Origin: an uncultured Collinsella sp.
GTDB lineage: Bacteria > Actinomycetota > Coriobacteriia > Coriobacteriales > Coriobacteriaceae
NCBI GenBank assembly: GCA_937943045.1
Contig: CALEBN010000036.1
Coordinates: 52,113-116,112, forward strand
Reading direction: 5' to 3'
Length of the DNA: 64,000 nucleotides
Under the pieces are notes generated by a model that saw only the letters and a list, made by a program, of their open reading frames with translations, was not told the origin of the DNA and ran no database searches. Positions 7,730 through 16,006 of this stretch are shown one piece after another. A program made the translations under genes and the position numbers. Numbering within the stretch: the stretch's first letter is position 1; every line of letters starts with the position of its first letter.

Positions 7730-8350
7730 TTAGGCCATACGGATGGCGACGAGACCATTCTTGGCACCCGGGACAGCGCCCTTGACCAAGATGAGGTTCT
7801 GCTCGGCATCGATGCGGACAACGGAAAGGTTCTTGACGGTAACGCGCTCGTTACCCATGTGACCGGCCATCTTGACGCCCTTGAGGACGCGCGCAGGATA
7901 GGCGCACTGACCGATAGAACCGGGGTGACGCTGGAAGTGAGAACCATGCGTCATAGGACCGCGGCGCTGACCCCAGCGCTTGATGCGACCCTGGAAGCCC
8001 TTACCCTTGGAGGTACCGATGACGTCGACCTTCTCGACATCAGCGAAATCAGCGACGGTAACGACCTCGCCGACCTTGTGCTCCTCGCCGTTCTCGACGC
8101 GGACCTCACGAAGGAAGCGGACAGGCTCGACGCCGGCCTTGGCGAAGTGACCAGCCATGGGCTTGTTCACGTTCTTGGCCTTGATGTCGCCGAAACCGAT
8201 CTGGACGGCGTCATAGCCGTCGGTTGCCTGAGTTTTAACCTGCGAGACAGCGCAGGGGCCAGCCTGGATGACCGTGACGGGAACGACGTTGTCGTCCTCG
8301 TCCCAAACCTGGGTCATGCCAATCTTGCGGCCGAGAATCATGCTGATCAA
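7730..8350 (-). CDS. rplC: 50S ribosomal protein L3, TTG start likely
   Basis: The 206-residue product contains ILGRKIGMTQVWDE and the conserved HGSHFQRHPGSIGQ segment of L3, which contacts the peptidyl transferase centre. The TTG at 8350-8348 gives MISMILGRKIGMT and has GGGA 7 nt upstream. The in-frame ATG at 8341 has no good ribosome site. It heads the operon, where rpsJ would usually be first; here rpsJ is at 22276-22584. Confidence 0.95.
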   Translation of the reverse strand: MISMILGRKIGMTQVWDEDDNVVPVTVIQAGPCAVSQVKTQATDGYDAVQIGFGDIKAKNVNKPMAGHFAKAGVEPVRFLREVRVENGEEHKVGEVVTVADFADVEKVDVIGTSKGKGFQGRIKRWGQRRGPMTHGSHFQRHPGSIGQCAYPARVLKGVKMAGHMGNERVTVKNLSVVRIDAEQNLILVKGAVPGAKNGLVAIRMA

Positions 8351-8371
8351 GATATGATCCCAACTCTCGCG

Positions 8372-8421
8372 TGGTCTTGGGACAATGCGTACACCACCGA
8401 GCGTACGCCCCTAGAGGACCA
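8372..8421 (-). promoter_or_regulatory. Structured leader of the S10-type operon
   Basis: An outer TGGTC/GACCA pair (8372-8376, 8417-8421) and an inner GCGTAC-rich hairpin (8387-8408) lie 20-70 nt upstream of rplC. If transcription starts near 8525, the 5' leader is about 175 nt. No known leader family is recognised. Confidence 0.35.
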
Positions 8422-8530
8422 CTACTTACACGACGTGCTCCCCAGTCTTGTATTGCGTCCGGACTACCTGACAACCCTATTAAGCAGGCATTTTGTCCAG
8501 CCAGAATACTCCCCTGGTTTCACACAGCTG

Positions 8531-8560
8531 TTTAGTATACACGGCTGCGGGCGTATCCAT
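8531..8560 (-). promoter_or_regulatory. Putative promoter of the S10-type operon with GGATACGCCCG motif
   Basis: The minus strand reads ATGGATACGCCCGC, then AGCCGTG, then TATACT (8534-8539), a good -10 box. No TTGACA-like -35 is seen at the expected distance; the GGATACGCCCG motif takes its place. The same motif lies upstream of rplB and rpsL. Confidence 0.45.
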
Positions 8561-8601
8561 CGAGATTCATATTTCACTCACATTGTTTACGCAGGTAAAG
8601 T

Positions 8602-8780
8602 GCGTGGCACGTTCCCAGTGTGCGGCGGAGGGGGCGGGCCTGAGACATATTAAGGTTGCTGCTCTACAGTCCTGCTCACGACGGAGAGCACATTAAGTGC
8701 TCTCCTGTTCGTGCGGAACTCGCGACAACCTTAATATGTCTCAGGCCCGCCCCCTCCGCCGCATACTGGGAACGCCACGT
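8602..8780 (+). repeat. Long hairpin element E1 (conserved core, private arms)
   Basis: The roughly 55-nt arms are near-perfect inverted repeats; their inner segments are GGGCGGGCCTGAGACATATT and its complement. The core begins CTGCTCTACAGTCC, then has a stem GAGAGCAC/GTGCTCTC closing on CACATTAAGTG, then GTGCGGAACTCGCGA. The core matches the elements at 25871, 27888 and 38876; the arm sequence is unique to this copy. It lies between a phosphatase 3' end and the S10-type operon promoter. Confidence 0.85.
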
Positions 8781-8808
8781 TGATGTCTGCTAAACCTTGC
8801 TCGCTCAG

Positions 8809-9429
8809 CTAATTACTTTGTTGGAGATCCACAATTTGTTGTAAGGTGAACTTGCATTGGGGCGTATCGTCCTCTTCTCGCGCATCGTCAAAATCGAAGA
8901 TCATGATGGCGCAGTTGGGAAGTTTTGCTGGGAGCTCGAAGCCCTCTGGGGCTGCGGCCTTGATAAATTGACGGCTGGCGCTGCCGTGGCTTACTGCTAG
9001 AAGGGTTTCGACGCTCTCGGCGCTTATGAGATTGGTGAGAGTGTCTACCATGCGCTCTTGCAGCGCGCGGCTTCCTTCTCCTCCGAAGGGGACCAGATCC
9101 TCGCCGGGATCCCAGACGTCGGTGGGCAGGGCGTCGTGGGGGCCTTCTTCGAAGGTGCCGTAGCAGCGCTCGATGATGCCTTCGCAGGGCTCGACTGCTG
9201 CGTCCGGGCCGAGGAGTTCGCATGCGACGAGCCTTGCCGTGTCCATGGCTCGGCCTAAGGGTGATGAGACCACTTTGTCGGGGACGACGCCGTGGGTCTT
9301 GAGCCATGCGGCTGCCATTCCCGCTTGTTTACGGCCCAGGTCGGTCAACGGTGAATCGCAGCGGCCCTGGACCAGCTTTTTGACGTTGAATTCCGTCTGG
9401 CCATGACGAAGTAGATATAGACGCCTCAT
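8809..9429 (-). CDS. Histidine phosphatase / phosphoglycerate mutase-like protein
   Basis: This 206-residue protein starts MRRLYLLRHGQTEFN; LRHGQT carries the catalytic histidine of the branch-1 histidine phosphatase superfamily. The second conserved histidine is in AVSHGSASRQ. The family includes phosphoglycerate mutases, broad-specificity phosphatases and cobalamin-pathway phosphatases. There is no pathway context here to choose between them. Confidence 0.88.
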   Translation of the reverse strand: MRRLYLLRHGQTEFNVKKLVQGRCDSPLTDLGRKQAGMAAAWLKTHGVVPDKVVSSPLGRAMDTARLVACELLGPDAAVEPCEGIIERCYGTFEEGPHDALPTDVWDPGEDLVPFGGEGSRALQERMVDTLTNLISAESVETLLAVSHGSASRQFIKAAAPEGFELPAKLPNCAIMIFDFDDAREEDDTPQCKFTLQQIVDLQQSN

Positions 9430-9468
9430 GCTCTCCCCTTCTGCTTCAGTTACCTTGCCGGCACAGCC

Positions 9469-10623
9469 CTACTCGTGGGTATGCCCTACGTAGTCTTCGT
9501 CGATCGTAATCTTTGCAATCGACTTGGGATATTCCGATTCGACCCGTTGTGCCAGCGCGTGTTTGAGCTCATCGGCATCCATGTCCAAATCCGAGGGTCG
9601 CACACAGTCAAATATCACATTGGTGTGCGTGGGGCCCGGCACGCAACGCAAATCGTGAATCGAAAGGCGTCTATCGATCTCCTGGGCCATAGCGTTGATG
9701 CGCAGACGCATGCTCGCCACATTTGAATCGTCGGTCACGATGGGATCGTAATGGAGCGTGACGATCATGCCGTCCTCGTCCCTAAACGACTGCTCGATGT
9801 TATCGAGCGTGTCGTGACTTTCCAGCGGGCTGGCCTCGGCCGCCATCTCGGCGTGCGCACTTGCAAACTTCCTGCCCGGACCGTAATCGTGAACCATCAG
9901 GTCATGAACACCCAAAACGCCGGGGTAGCTCATGATCTTGTCTCGGATGTGCTTGACCAGCTTGGGATCGGGTGCCTGGCCCAAAAGGGGGCTCACCGTA
10001 TCTTGGATAAGCTCAAAGCCGCTCCAGCCAATATAGACGCCAACGGCAAGGCCGACCCAAGCATCAAGATTGACATGCGTCACCTGGGAAACAATCGCGC
10101 ACACCAGCACAGCGCCCGTGGCCAGGACATCGTTCTTTGAGTCCTGAGCCGTCGCATGCAGCGTATCGGACTCAATACGGTCACCGAGCTTTTGGTTGAG
10201 GGCCGCCATCCAGAGCTTTACGACCATCGAAAGCACTAGAACCGTCACCAGGGCAAGCGAGAACTCGACAGGTTCGGGGTGGATGACGCGCTCAACCGAG
10301 GACTTGATAAGCTCAAGGCCGATCAGCAGCACGAGCGCCGCCACGACCAGACCCGAGAGATACTCGTAGCGACCGTGGCCATAAGGATGCTCGGGGTCGG
10401 CCGGCTTGCTCGCCAGCTTAAAGCCCAGCACGCTCACGATGTTCGAGCTGGCATCGGACAGGTTGTTCATGGCATCCGCCACGATCGAAACCGATCCCGA
10501 CAGCACGCCAATTGCACCCTTCGCAGCACATAGTGCCACATTGGTGAGAATACACACCACGCCCGTCAACGTACCCACGCGTGCACGGTCGCCCTGCGCG
10601 CGCTCAACAATCCACTCGACCAT
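9469..10623 (-). CDS. Cation diffusion facilitator (CDF) family efflux protein
   Basis: The 384-residue product has the CDF membrane domain (about residues 15-215) and a C-terminal cytoplasmic region. Metal-site-like residues appear in VADAMNNLSDASSN and HATAQDSKNDVLA. CDF proteins exchange Zn, Fe, Mn or similar divalent ions for protons. The C-terminal part is longer than in E. coli FieF (about 300 residues), with extra sequence after the first cytoplasmic domain. The metal cannot be assigned from sequence. Confidence 0.88.
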   Translation of the reverse strand: MVEWIVERAQGDRARVGTLTGVVCILTNVALCAAKGAIGVLSGSVSIVADAMNNLSDASSNIVSVLGFKLASKPADPEHPYGHGRYEYLSGLVVAALVLLIGLELIKSSVERVIHPEPVEFSLALVTVLVLSMVVKLWMAALNQKLGDRIESDTLHATAQDSKNDVLATGAVLVCAIVSQVTHVNLDAWVGLAVGVYIGWSGFELIQDTVSPLLGQAPDPKLVKHIRDKIMSYPGVLGVHDLMVHDYGPGRKFASAHAEMAAEASPLESHDTLDNIEQSFRDEDGMIVTLHYDPIVTDDSNVASMRLRINAMAQEIDRRLSIHDLRCVPGPTHTNVIFDCVRPSDLDMDADELKHALAQRVESEYPKSIAKITIDEDYVGHTHE

Positions 10624-10702
10624 CTACATCCGCCCCCACGGTACTACCTATATATCTATTGCTCAAACGGATTGTAGTGTAGCCACTTTGTCCCCCAGAT
10701 AC

Positions 10703-10735
10703 AAAAAGGCCGCGACCCACACGAGCCGCGACCTT
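10703..10735 (-). terminator. Rho-independent terminator after the PTS EIIC gene
   Basis: On the minus strand AAGGTCGCGGCTC pairs (with G-U pairs) with GGGTCGCGGCCTT, followed by TTT. It lies about 40 bp after the EIIC stop. Confidence 0.7.
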
Positions 10736-10773
10736 GGAGCATGACAAAGGAATCGTCCTTTTTTCGCACAGGT

Positions 10774-11988
10774 TTATGCGCTTGCTTCAGCAGCGCTCGC
10801 CACTGTTTCGGACAAATCGGCTTCGTCTTCTGCCGCCTGCTCCTTCGTCGGCACCACGCCAAAGCAGTAGCTCAGCGCCGCAGACACCGCAAATGCCACG
10901 CCGCCGGCAACGCAGCACCACAGCAGGTTCGAGATGCCGCCCGTGGCAAAGCCAATGACCATGAGGACATTCGTCATGCCGATGGTATAGGCCGTAACGT
11001 GGCCCACGGCTGCAACAAGGCCTCCGACGGCGCCGCCAATGGCCATGCACGTCAGGCACCTGCCATATTTAAAGCCGCAGCCGTACAGTGCCGGCTCGCT
11101 TACGCCGCCAAGCACGCCCGAGATCGAATAGCCCAGCATGAGCGCCTTCTCGTCCTTATCCGCAACGCGGAGCGACGCGCCAAAAGGCATGCCCCAAACG
11201 GCGAACGTTGCCATCGTCGCGGCGATCAGGATGCACGAATCCGTTCCCACACTCATAAACTGCGCATAGGCGAGCGATAGGACAACATTGCTGACGCCCG
11301 CGATCTTAAGGAACTCCCAGCCCGCGGCAAGCCCCATGAGTGTGAGCAGCGATACGATGCCACCGGAATTGCCAAGCATAAACATAAGCTGGCCCAACAG
11401 CATGCCCAGATAGCTGCCCGCCGGTGCCGTAATACACAGCGAAACCGGAACCATGACAAGCATGGTCGCAAACGGAACAAACGAAAACGCCACGGCCTTA
11501 GGGATAACGCGCCGAAAGAAACACTCCACTCGCCAAAGCACGGGTACCGAGATGAGAACCGGAATAACAGTCGTCGTGTAATCGTTGACCGGCGCGGGAA
11601 GCAGGCCATACACGGAAGTCATCGATGCCCCCGTCGTCGATGCGGCATCGACGAGCTTAAGCAGATCGGGCGCAATCAATACGCCGCCCAGCATCATGCC
11701 CAGCTGCTCCGAGCAACCGAGCTGGCGGGCGGCCGCCCAACCAAGATAGATGGGCAAAAAGTAGTAGCCGGCGTTATAGAGCCAACTGTAGAACAGGCGA
11801 TAGATTTCGGAATCGGCAGACCACAGGCCCAGCATGCCTTCGCCCATAATGACGGCGACGGTGCGGAACAAAGCCGCGCAGACAATGAACGGCAGCGCCG
11901 ACATCATGCTTTTGGACAGATAGTCCACCACAGCCATGGCGGTCGACTTCAACGTCGTTGGCAGCGTAGCCTTAGAGACTTGTGACAT
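10774..11988 (-). CDS. PTS EIIC membrane component, glucoside/glucose superfamily (orphan)
   Basis: The 404-residue polytopic protein matches the EIIC domain of PTS glucoside-type permeases (SKSMMSALPFIVCAALFRTVAV, then SGVLGGVSEPALYGCGFKYG with the conserved substrate-site GE/EP region). The ATG at 11988 has AAAGGTG upstream; a longer frame to 12033 is not supported. No EIIB or EIIA domain is fused or adjacent, so it must use partners encoded elsewhere, perhaps the EIIA at 48139. It lies 41 bp downstream of accDA, separated by a palindrome. Confidence 0.85.
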   Translation of the reverse strand: MSQVSKATLPTTLKSTAMAVVDYLSKSMMSALPFIVCAALFRTVAVIMGEGMLGLWSADSEIYRLFYSWLYNAGYYFLPIYLGWAAARQLGCSEQLGMMLGGVLIAPDLLKLVDAASTTGASMTSVYGLLPAPVNDYTTTVIPVLISVPVLWRVECFFRRVIPKAVAFSFVPFATMLVMVPVSLCITAPAGSYLGMLLGQLMFMLGNSGGIVSLLTLMGLAAGWEFLKIAGVSNVVLSLAYAQFMSVGTDSCILIAATMATFAVWGMPFGASLRVADKDEKALMLGYSISGVLGGVSEPALYGCGFKYGRCLTCMAIGGAVGGLVAAVGHVTAYTIGMTNVLMVIGFATGGISNLLWCCVAGGVAFAVSAALSYCFGVVPTKEQAAEDEADLSETVASAAEASA

Positions 11989-12004
11989 GGAACACCTTTC
12001 CCAA

Positions 12005-12034
12005 TGTGACAAAGAAACTGTCCCCCTTGTCACA
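12005..12034 (-). repeat. Short palindrome with GGGGGACAG core at the accDA stop codon
   Basis: On the minus strand TGTGACAA and TTTGTCACA arms enclose GGGGGACAG. The accDA TGA stop lies in the left arm. It belongs to the GGGACAG-core family by core sequence but has different arms. It may reduce read-through into the EIIC gene. Confidence 0.6.
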
Positions 12035-13754
12035 CCGTGCGGTACCGACCGATCGAGCGGTACTTTTCGTAGCGGTGGTTTGTGAGGGTCGCGTCGTCGA
12101 GCCGCCCAAGCGTATCGAAGGCATCAAATGCCGAGGACATGACAGCACCGGCGATCTCCTCATGCGACAGGCCCCTATCGTCGACAATGCCGTCGATGAT
12201 GCCGAGCGCCAACAAATCGGGGGCCGTGAGCTTAAGCGCCTCGGCGGCCTCATTCGCGCGCTCGGTATCCTTCCACAGGATCGACGCACAGGCCTCGGGG
12301 CTCACGACCGAATAGGCCGAGCTCGAGAGCATCAGGATGCGGTCGGCCACGGACAGCGCCAGCGCGCCACCAGAGCCGCCCTCGCCTGTCACCACCGAGA
12401 CAATCGGTGTCTTAAGACCGCTCATCTCCATGAGATTCTGGGCAATCGCCTCACCCTGGCCGCGCTCCTCGGCACCGATGCCGCAAAACGCGCCCGAAGT
12501 ATCGACCAGGCACAGAACCGGTCGACCAAACTTTTCGGCCTGGCGCATCAGGCGACGCGCTTTGCGGTAGCCCTCGGGATGTGCCATGCCAAAGTTGCGG
12601 CGCATACGCTCTTTGGTCGTGGTGCCGCGCTCGATGGCGATGACCGTTACGGGACGTCCGTCTTTCCAGCCGATGCCGCCCACCACGGCAGCATCGTCGC
12701 CAAAGTAGCGGTCGCCGTGCAGCTCCACAAATCCATCCAGACCCAACGAGATCATCTCGCCCGCCGTGGCACGATCTGCCGAGCGGGTCTGCTTGACAAT
12801 CTCGAGTGCGGTTTTTGGTGCCGTCGAGCGCTTGAACAAGTGTCCCAGCTTTTTGCCGCGGCGACCCGTATGCACGATCTCGTGCGGTGCCCCCAGGCCG
12901 GGCGCGTGCCCTTCGTGCAGCGCCAGCAGCTCGCCTACCGTGAGCGCAATCTCGCCACGCGGAACGACAGCATCGCAAAAGCCGTGCTCCAGCAAAAACT
13001 CGGAGCGCTGGAATTCCTTGGGCAGGCGCTTGTGCATGTTCTGCTCGATCACGCGCGGTCCGGCAAATGCCGCCAGGGCGTCGGGCTCGGCCAGGATAAT
13101 GTCGCCCTCCATGGCAAAGCTCGCGGTCACGCCTCCGGTCGTGGGGTCGGTGAGCACCGTGATATACAGGCCGCCCGCCTCGCTGTGGCGCCTAACCGCC
13201 GCAGAGATCTTGGCCATCTGCATGAGCGAGGTCACGCCCTCCTGCATGCGCGCGCCGCCCGAAACGGTAAAGCCAACGACCGGCAGCCCCAGCTCGGTCG
13301 CACGCTCAAATGTGCGACAGATCTTCTCGCCCACCACGGAACCCATCGAGCCCATCATAAAGTTGGCGTCCATAAAGAAGAGCGCCGTATCGCAACCGCA
13401 GATTTTGCCCCTGCCGCACACAACGGCATCGCGCTCGCCCGAACGCTCGACCGCGCCCTTGAGCTTGTCGGCATAGCCGGGAAACGAGAGGAAGTCCTCC
13501 GACGCCAGATTGGCATCCCATTCCTCAAACGTGCCCTCGTCGACCGTCATGCGCATGCGCGCGCGACCGCTCACGCGAAAGTGCTTGCCGCAACGGGGGC
13601 ACACCTCGAGGTTGTCGTGCAGGCGCGCCTCATCGATCACACGGCGGCACTCCGGGCACTTGATAAACACGTGGCGCGCGGGAAACTCGGCGCACGACTC
13701 GGTCATCGGGCCCTCGAGGACGTTGACCGCCTTCGCTTTTCTATTCATCAGCAT
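12030..13754 (-). CDS. accDA: Acetyl-CoA carboxylase carboxyltransferase, fused beta-alpha subunits
   Basis: This 574-residue protein joins AccD (about residues 1-290) to AccA (about 300-574). The AccD part has the four-cysteine zinc finger (CPECRRVIDEARLHDNLEVC, then CGKHF). The AccA part has GDRYFGDDAAVVGGIG and TGEGGSGGALALSVADRI. It transfers the carboxyl group from carboxybiotin to acetyl-CoA, making malonyl-CoA. The start at 13754 overlaps the accC stop by 14 bp; an ATG two codons later is also possible. Most bacteria encode the subunits separately. Confidence 0.95.
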   Translation of the reverse strand: MLMNRKAKAVNVLEGPMTESCAEFPARHVFIKCPECRRVIDEARLHDNLEVCPRCGKHFRVSGRARMRMTVDEGTFEEWDANLASEDFLSFPGYADKLKGAVERSGERDAVVCGRGKICGCDTALFFMDANFMMGSMGSVVGEKICRTFERATELGLPVVGFTVSGGARMQEGVTSLMQMAKISAAVRRHSEAGGLYITVLTDPTTGGVTASFAMEGDIILAEPDALAAFAGPRVIEQNMHKRLPKEFQRSEFLLEHGFCDAVVPRGEIALTVGELLALHEGHAPGLGAPHEIVHTGRRGKKLGHLFKRSTAPKTALEIVKQTRSADRATAGEMISLGLDGFVELHGDRYFGDDAAVVGGIGWKDGRPVTVIAIERGTTTKERMRRNFGMAHPEGYRKARRLMRQAEKFGRPVLCLVDTSGAFCGIGAEERGQGEAIAQNLMEMSGLKTPIVSVVTGEGGSGGALALSVADRILMLSSSAYSVVSPEACASILWKDTERANEAAEALKLTAPDLLALGIIDGIVDDRGLSHEEIAGAVMSSAFDAFDTLGRLDDATLTNHRYEKYRSIGRYRTV

Positions 13755-15084
13755 AGAGATGCCCCATCAGATCGGTGTGATACATGCCCGACAAGAACTC
13801 GTCGTTTGCCAGCACGTCGAGCTGAAGCTCGCTGTTTTCGCTCACGCCCTCAATCACGAGCTCGCCCAGGGCCGAGCGCATCTTGCGAATGGCGCCGTCA
13901 CGCGTGGGCGCACACACGATGAGCTTGCCGAGCATAGAGTCGTAGTACGGCGGAACGGCAGCCCCGGTAAACATGGCGGAATCCCAGCGCACGCGCGGAC
14001 CACCCGGCACACGCAACGCGGTGACCGTTCCGCATGACGGCAGAAAGCCCGGCGTTTCGGCATTGATGCGGCACTCCATGGCGTGGTTGCGGACCGGCAT
14101 GTCCTCCTGCTCAAAGGGCAGAGGCTGGCCGGCTGCCACGCGCAGCTGCCACTTGACCAAGTCGGTATCGGTCACAAACTCCGTAACCGGATGCTCCACC
14201 TGCAAGCGCGTGTTCATTTCCATAAAGTAGAAATTGCCGTCGTCCGAATACAGGAACTCGATGGTACCGGCTCCTTCGTAGCCGACGGCACGAGCCAGGT
14301 CGCGCGCGGCCTTGTGCATGCGGGCACGGATGTCGTCGTGTCCGTCGAGGCACGGCGCGGGGCTCTCCTCGATCAGCTTTTGGTTGCGGCGCTGCACCGA
14401 GCACTCGCGCTCGCCGAGCGAAAACACATGGCCCTGCTTATCGGCCATAATCTGCACCTCAACGTGGTGCGCCGGCGCGACAAACTTCTCCATGTAGCAC
14501 TCGCCGTCGCCAAAAACGGCCTCGCCCTCGGCGCGCGCCTCGATGAACGCCTTTGCCGCATCTTCCACGCGCTCGACCTTGCGAATGCCGCGACCGCCAC
14601 CACCTGCACGCGCCTTAATAAGCACGGGGCAGCCAATGCGCTCGGCCTCGGCTGTTGCCTCCTCGGGGCTTTTGAGCAAATCGCAGCCCGGCACGATGGG
14701 CACGCCCGCCGCGGCAGCCGTTCGACGCGCGGCGTCCTTGTCGCCCATGCTGTCGATCACCTCGGCCGAAGGACCAACAAACGCCAGGCCATACTTGTCG
14801 CAGTCGCGCACGAAGCTCGCCTTCTCGGAAAAGAAGCCATAGCCGGGATGGATCGCCTTAGCTCCCGACTTTACGGCACAGGTGAGCACGGCATCGTCGT
14901 TGAGGTAGCTCTCGGCAAGACGCGGGCCGCCGATGCAATACGCCTCGTCGGCAAGCTGCACGTGCAGCGCGTCCGCATCGGCCGTGGAGTAGACGGCGAC
15001 GGTCTTGATGCCCATATCGCGACACGCGCGGATAACACGGACCGCGACTTCGCCGCGGTTGGCAATGAGCACTTTGTCGAACAT
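13741..15084 (-). CDS. accC: Biotin carboxylase subunit of acetyl-CoA carboxylase
   Basis: The 447-residue product starts MFDKVLIANRGEVAVRVIRA, the canonical AccC N terminus; a longer frame to 15303 overlaps fabZ and is rejected. The ATP-grasp glycine-rich loop (KARAGGGGRGIRKVE) and EMNTRLQVEHPVTE are present. It carboxylates biotin on AccB with ATP and bicarbonate. It lies between fabZ and accDA, 10 bp after fabZ. Confidence 0.97.
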   Translation of the reverse strand: MFDKVLIANRGEVAVRVIRACRDMGIKTVAVYSTADADALHVQLADEAYCIGGPRLAESYLNDDAVLTCAVKSGAKAIHPGYGFFSEKASFVRDCDKYGLAFVGPSAEVIDSMGDKDAARRTAAAAGVPIVPGCDLLKSPEEATAEAERIGCPVLIKARAGGGGRGIRKVERVEDAAKAFIEARAEGEAVFGDGECYMEKFVAPAHHVEVQIMADKQGHVFSLGERECSVQRRNQKLIEESPAPCLDGHDDIRARMHKAARDLARAVGYEGAGTIEFLYSDDGNFYFMEMNTRLQVEHPVTEFVTDTDLVKWQLRVAAGQPLPFEQEDMPVRNHAMECRINAETPGFLPSCGTVTALRVPGGPRVRWDSAMFTGAAVPPYYDSMLGKLIVCAPTRDGAIRKMRSALGELVIEGVSENSELQLDVLANDEFLSGMYHTDLMGHLYADE

Positions 15085-15094
15085 GAAGCCTTCC

Positions 15095-15517
15095 TTAACT
15101 TTCGTGCATGAGTGCAAAAGACATATCGGCGCGGCAGCAAACCTCACCGTTGACGCTCGCGATACCCGTCGCAAAGCGGAACGGCCCGCGCGCACGTGTG
15201 ATAGAGCACACCAGGTCCACCGTGTCGCCCGGGCGCACCGGACGCTTAAAGCGCACCTTGTCCAGACTCGTGTAGAACGGCGTCGCGCCGCGCGCTTCCT
15301 CATCGCCCATCAGCAGCACGCAGCAGTTCTGGGCGAGCATCTCGCACTGAATCACGCCGGGGACGACCGGGTTTCCCGGAAAATGCCCCTGCAAAAAGAA
15401 CTCGTCGCCCGTGATCGTGATCTTGCCGTGGGCCTCGTCGCCCACCAGCTCGGCTTCGTCGAGCAAAAGCATCGGCTCGCGATGCGGCAACAGTTCTTTA
15501 AGCTCTTCTTTGTTCAT
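15095..15517 (-). CDS. fabZ: 3-hydroxyacyl-ACP dehydratase FabZ
   Basis: The 140-residue hot-dog-fold protein has the catalytic segment FLQGHFPGNPVVPGV (His45) and the glutamate in QCEMLAQ (Glu59). It dehydrates 3-hydroxyacyl-ACP in each elongation cycle. The ATG at 15517 has AGGTG 6 nt upstream and is preferred over the GTG at 15526, which abuts the accB stop. Confidence 0.96.
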   Translation of the reverse strand: MNKEELKELLPHREPMLLLDEAELVGDEAHGKITITGDEFFLQGHFPGNPVVPGVIQCEMLAQNCCVLLMGDEEARGATPFYTSLDKVRFKRPVRPGDTVDLVCSITRARGPFRFATGIASVNGEVCCRADMSFALMHES

Positions 15518-15526
15518 GGATATCAC

Positions 15527-16003
15527 CTATCCGATCCTCATGAGGCAGCTGCCAAACTCCACGAGATCGCCGTCGGCCACGCAGATCTCGAGCACCTCGC
15601 CATCCGCCTCTGCCGTCACCTCGTTGAGAACCTTCATGGCCTCGATGATGCAGAGGGTCTCGCCGGCCTTGACCTTGGAGCCCACGTGCACAAACGGCTC
15701 GTCGCCCGGCGCCGGGGCAGCATAGAAAACGCCGACCATGGGAGCGGTCACCTCGGTGCCCTTAGGCTCCGGTGCGGCGGCAGGCGCCTGCGCGGCGGGC
15801 TCCGGTGCGGCGGCAGGCACGGCGACAGGAGCCACCGCCGGAGCAGTCACGGCACCCGGCATAGGCATGGGCACGGCAACCGGCTGCGCTGCACTCGCGC
15901 GCTCGATCTCGACCGCGGTGCCATCGGGCTCCTCCACGCGCACGCGCGTAAGGCCGCGGTCCTCCATCACATCGGCTATCTCGGCAAGTCTTTTGGAATC
16001 CAT
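15527..16003 (-). CDS. accB: Biotin carboxyl carrier protein of acetyl-CoA carboxylase
   Basis: The 158-residue product has a biotinyl domain with the EAMK motif; Lys124 is the biotin attachment site. An Ala/Pro-rich flexible linker spans about residues 36-82, as usual for BCCP. It is the substrate of the biotin ligase encoded at 21384-22160. Confidence 0.97.
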   Translation of the reverse strand: MDSKRLAEIADVMEDRGLTRVRVEEPDGTAVEIERASAAQPVAVPMPMPGAVTAPAVAPVAVPAAAPEPAAQAPAAAPEPKGTEVTAPMVGVFYAAPAPGDEPFVHVGSKVKAGETLCIIEAMKVLNEVTAEADGEVLEICVADGDLVEFGSCLMRIG

Positions 16004-16006
16004 GCT

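Larger units (their letters stand above)
8351..8808. other. 458-bp gene-free region upstream of rplC
   Basis: I find no credible gene. It contains the structured rplC leader, a putative promoter and long hairpin element E1. Open frames crossing it are produced by the palindrome. Confidence 0.6.

Noticed and set aside
8602..8780. Long hairpins as simple Rho-independent terminators
   Set aside because: They lack T runs, are far longer than terminators, and at rpoC a separate strong terminator is already present beside E3.
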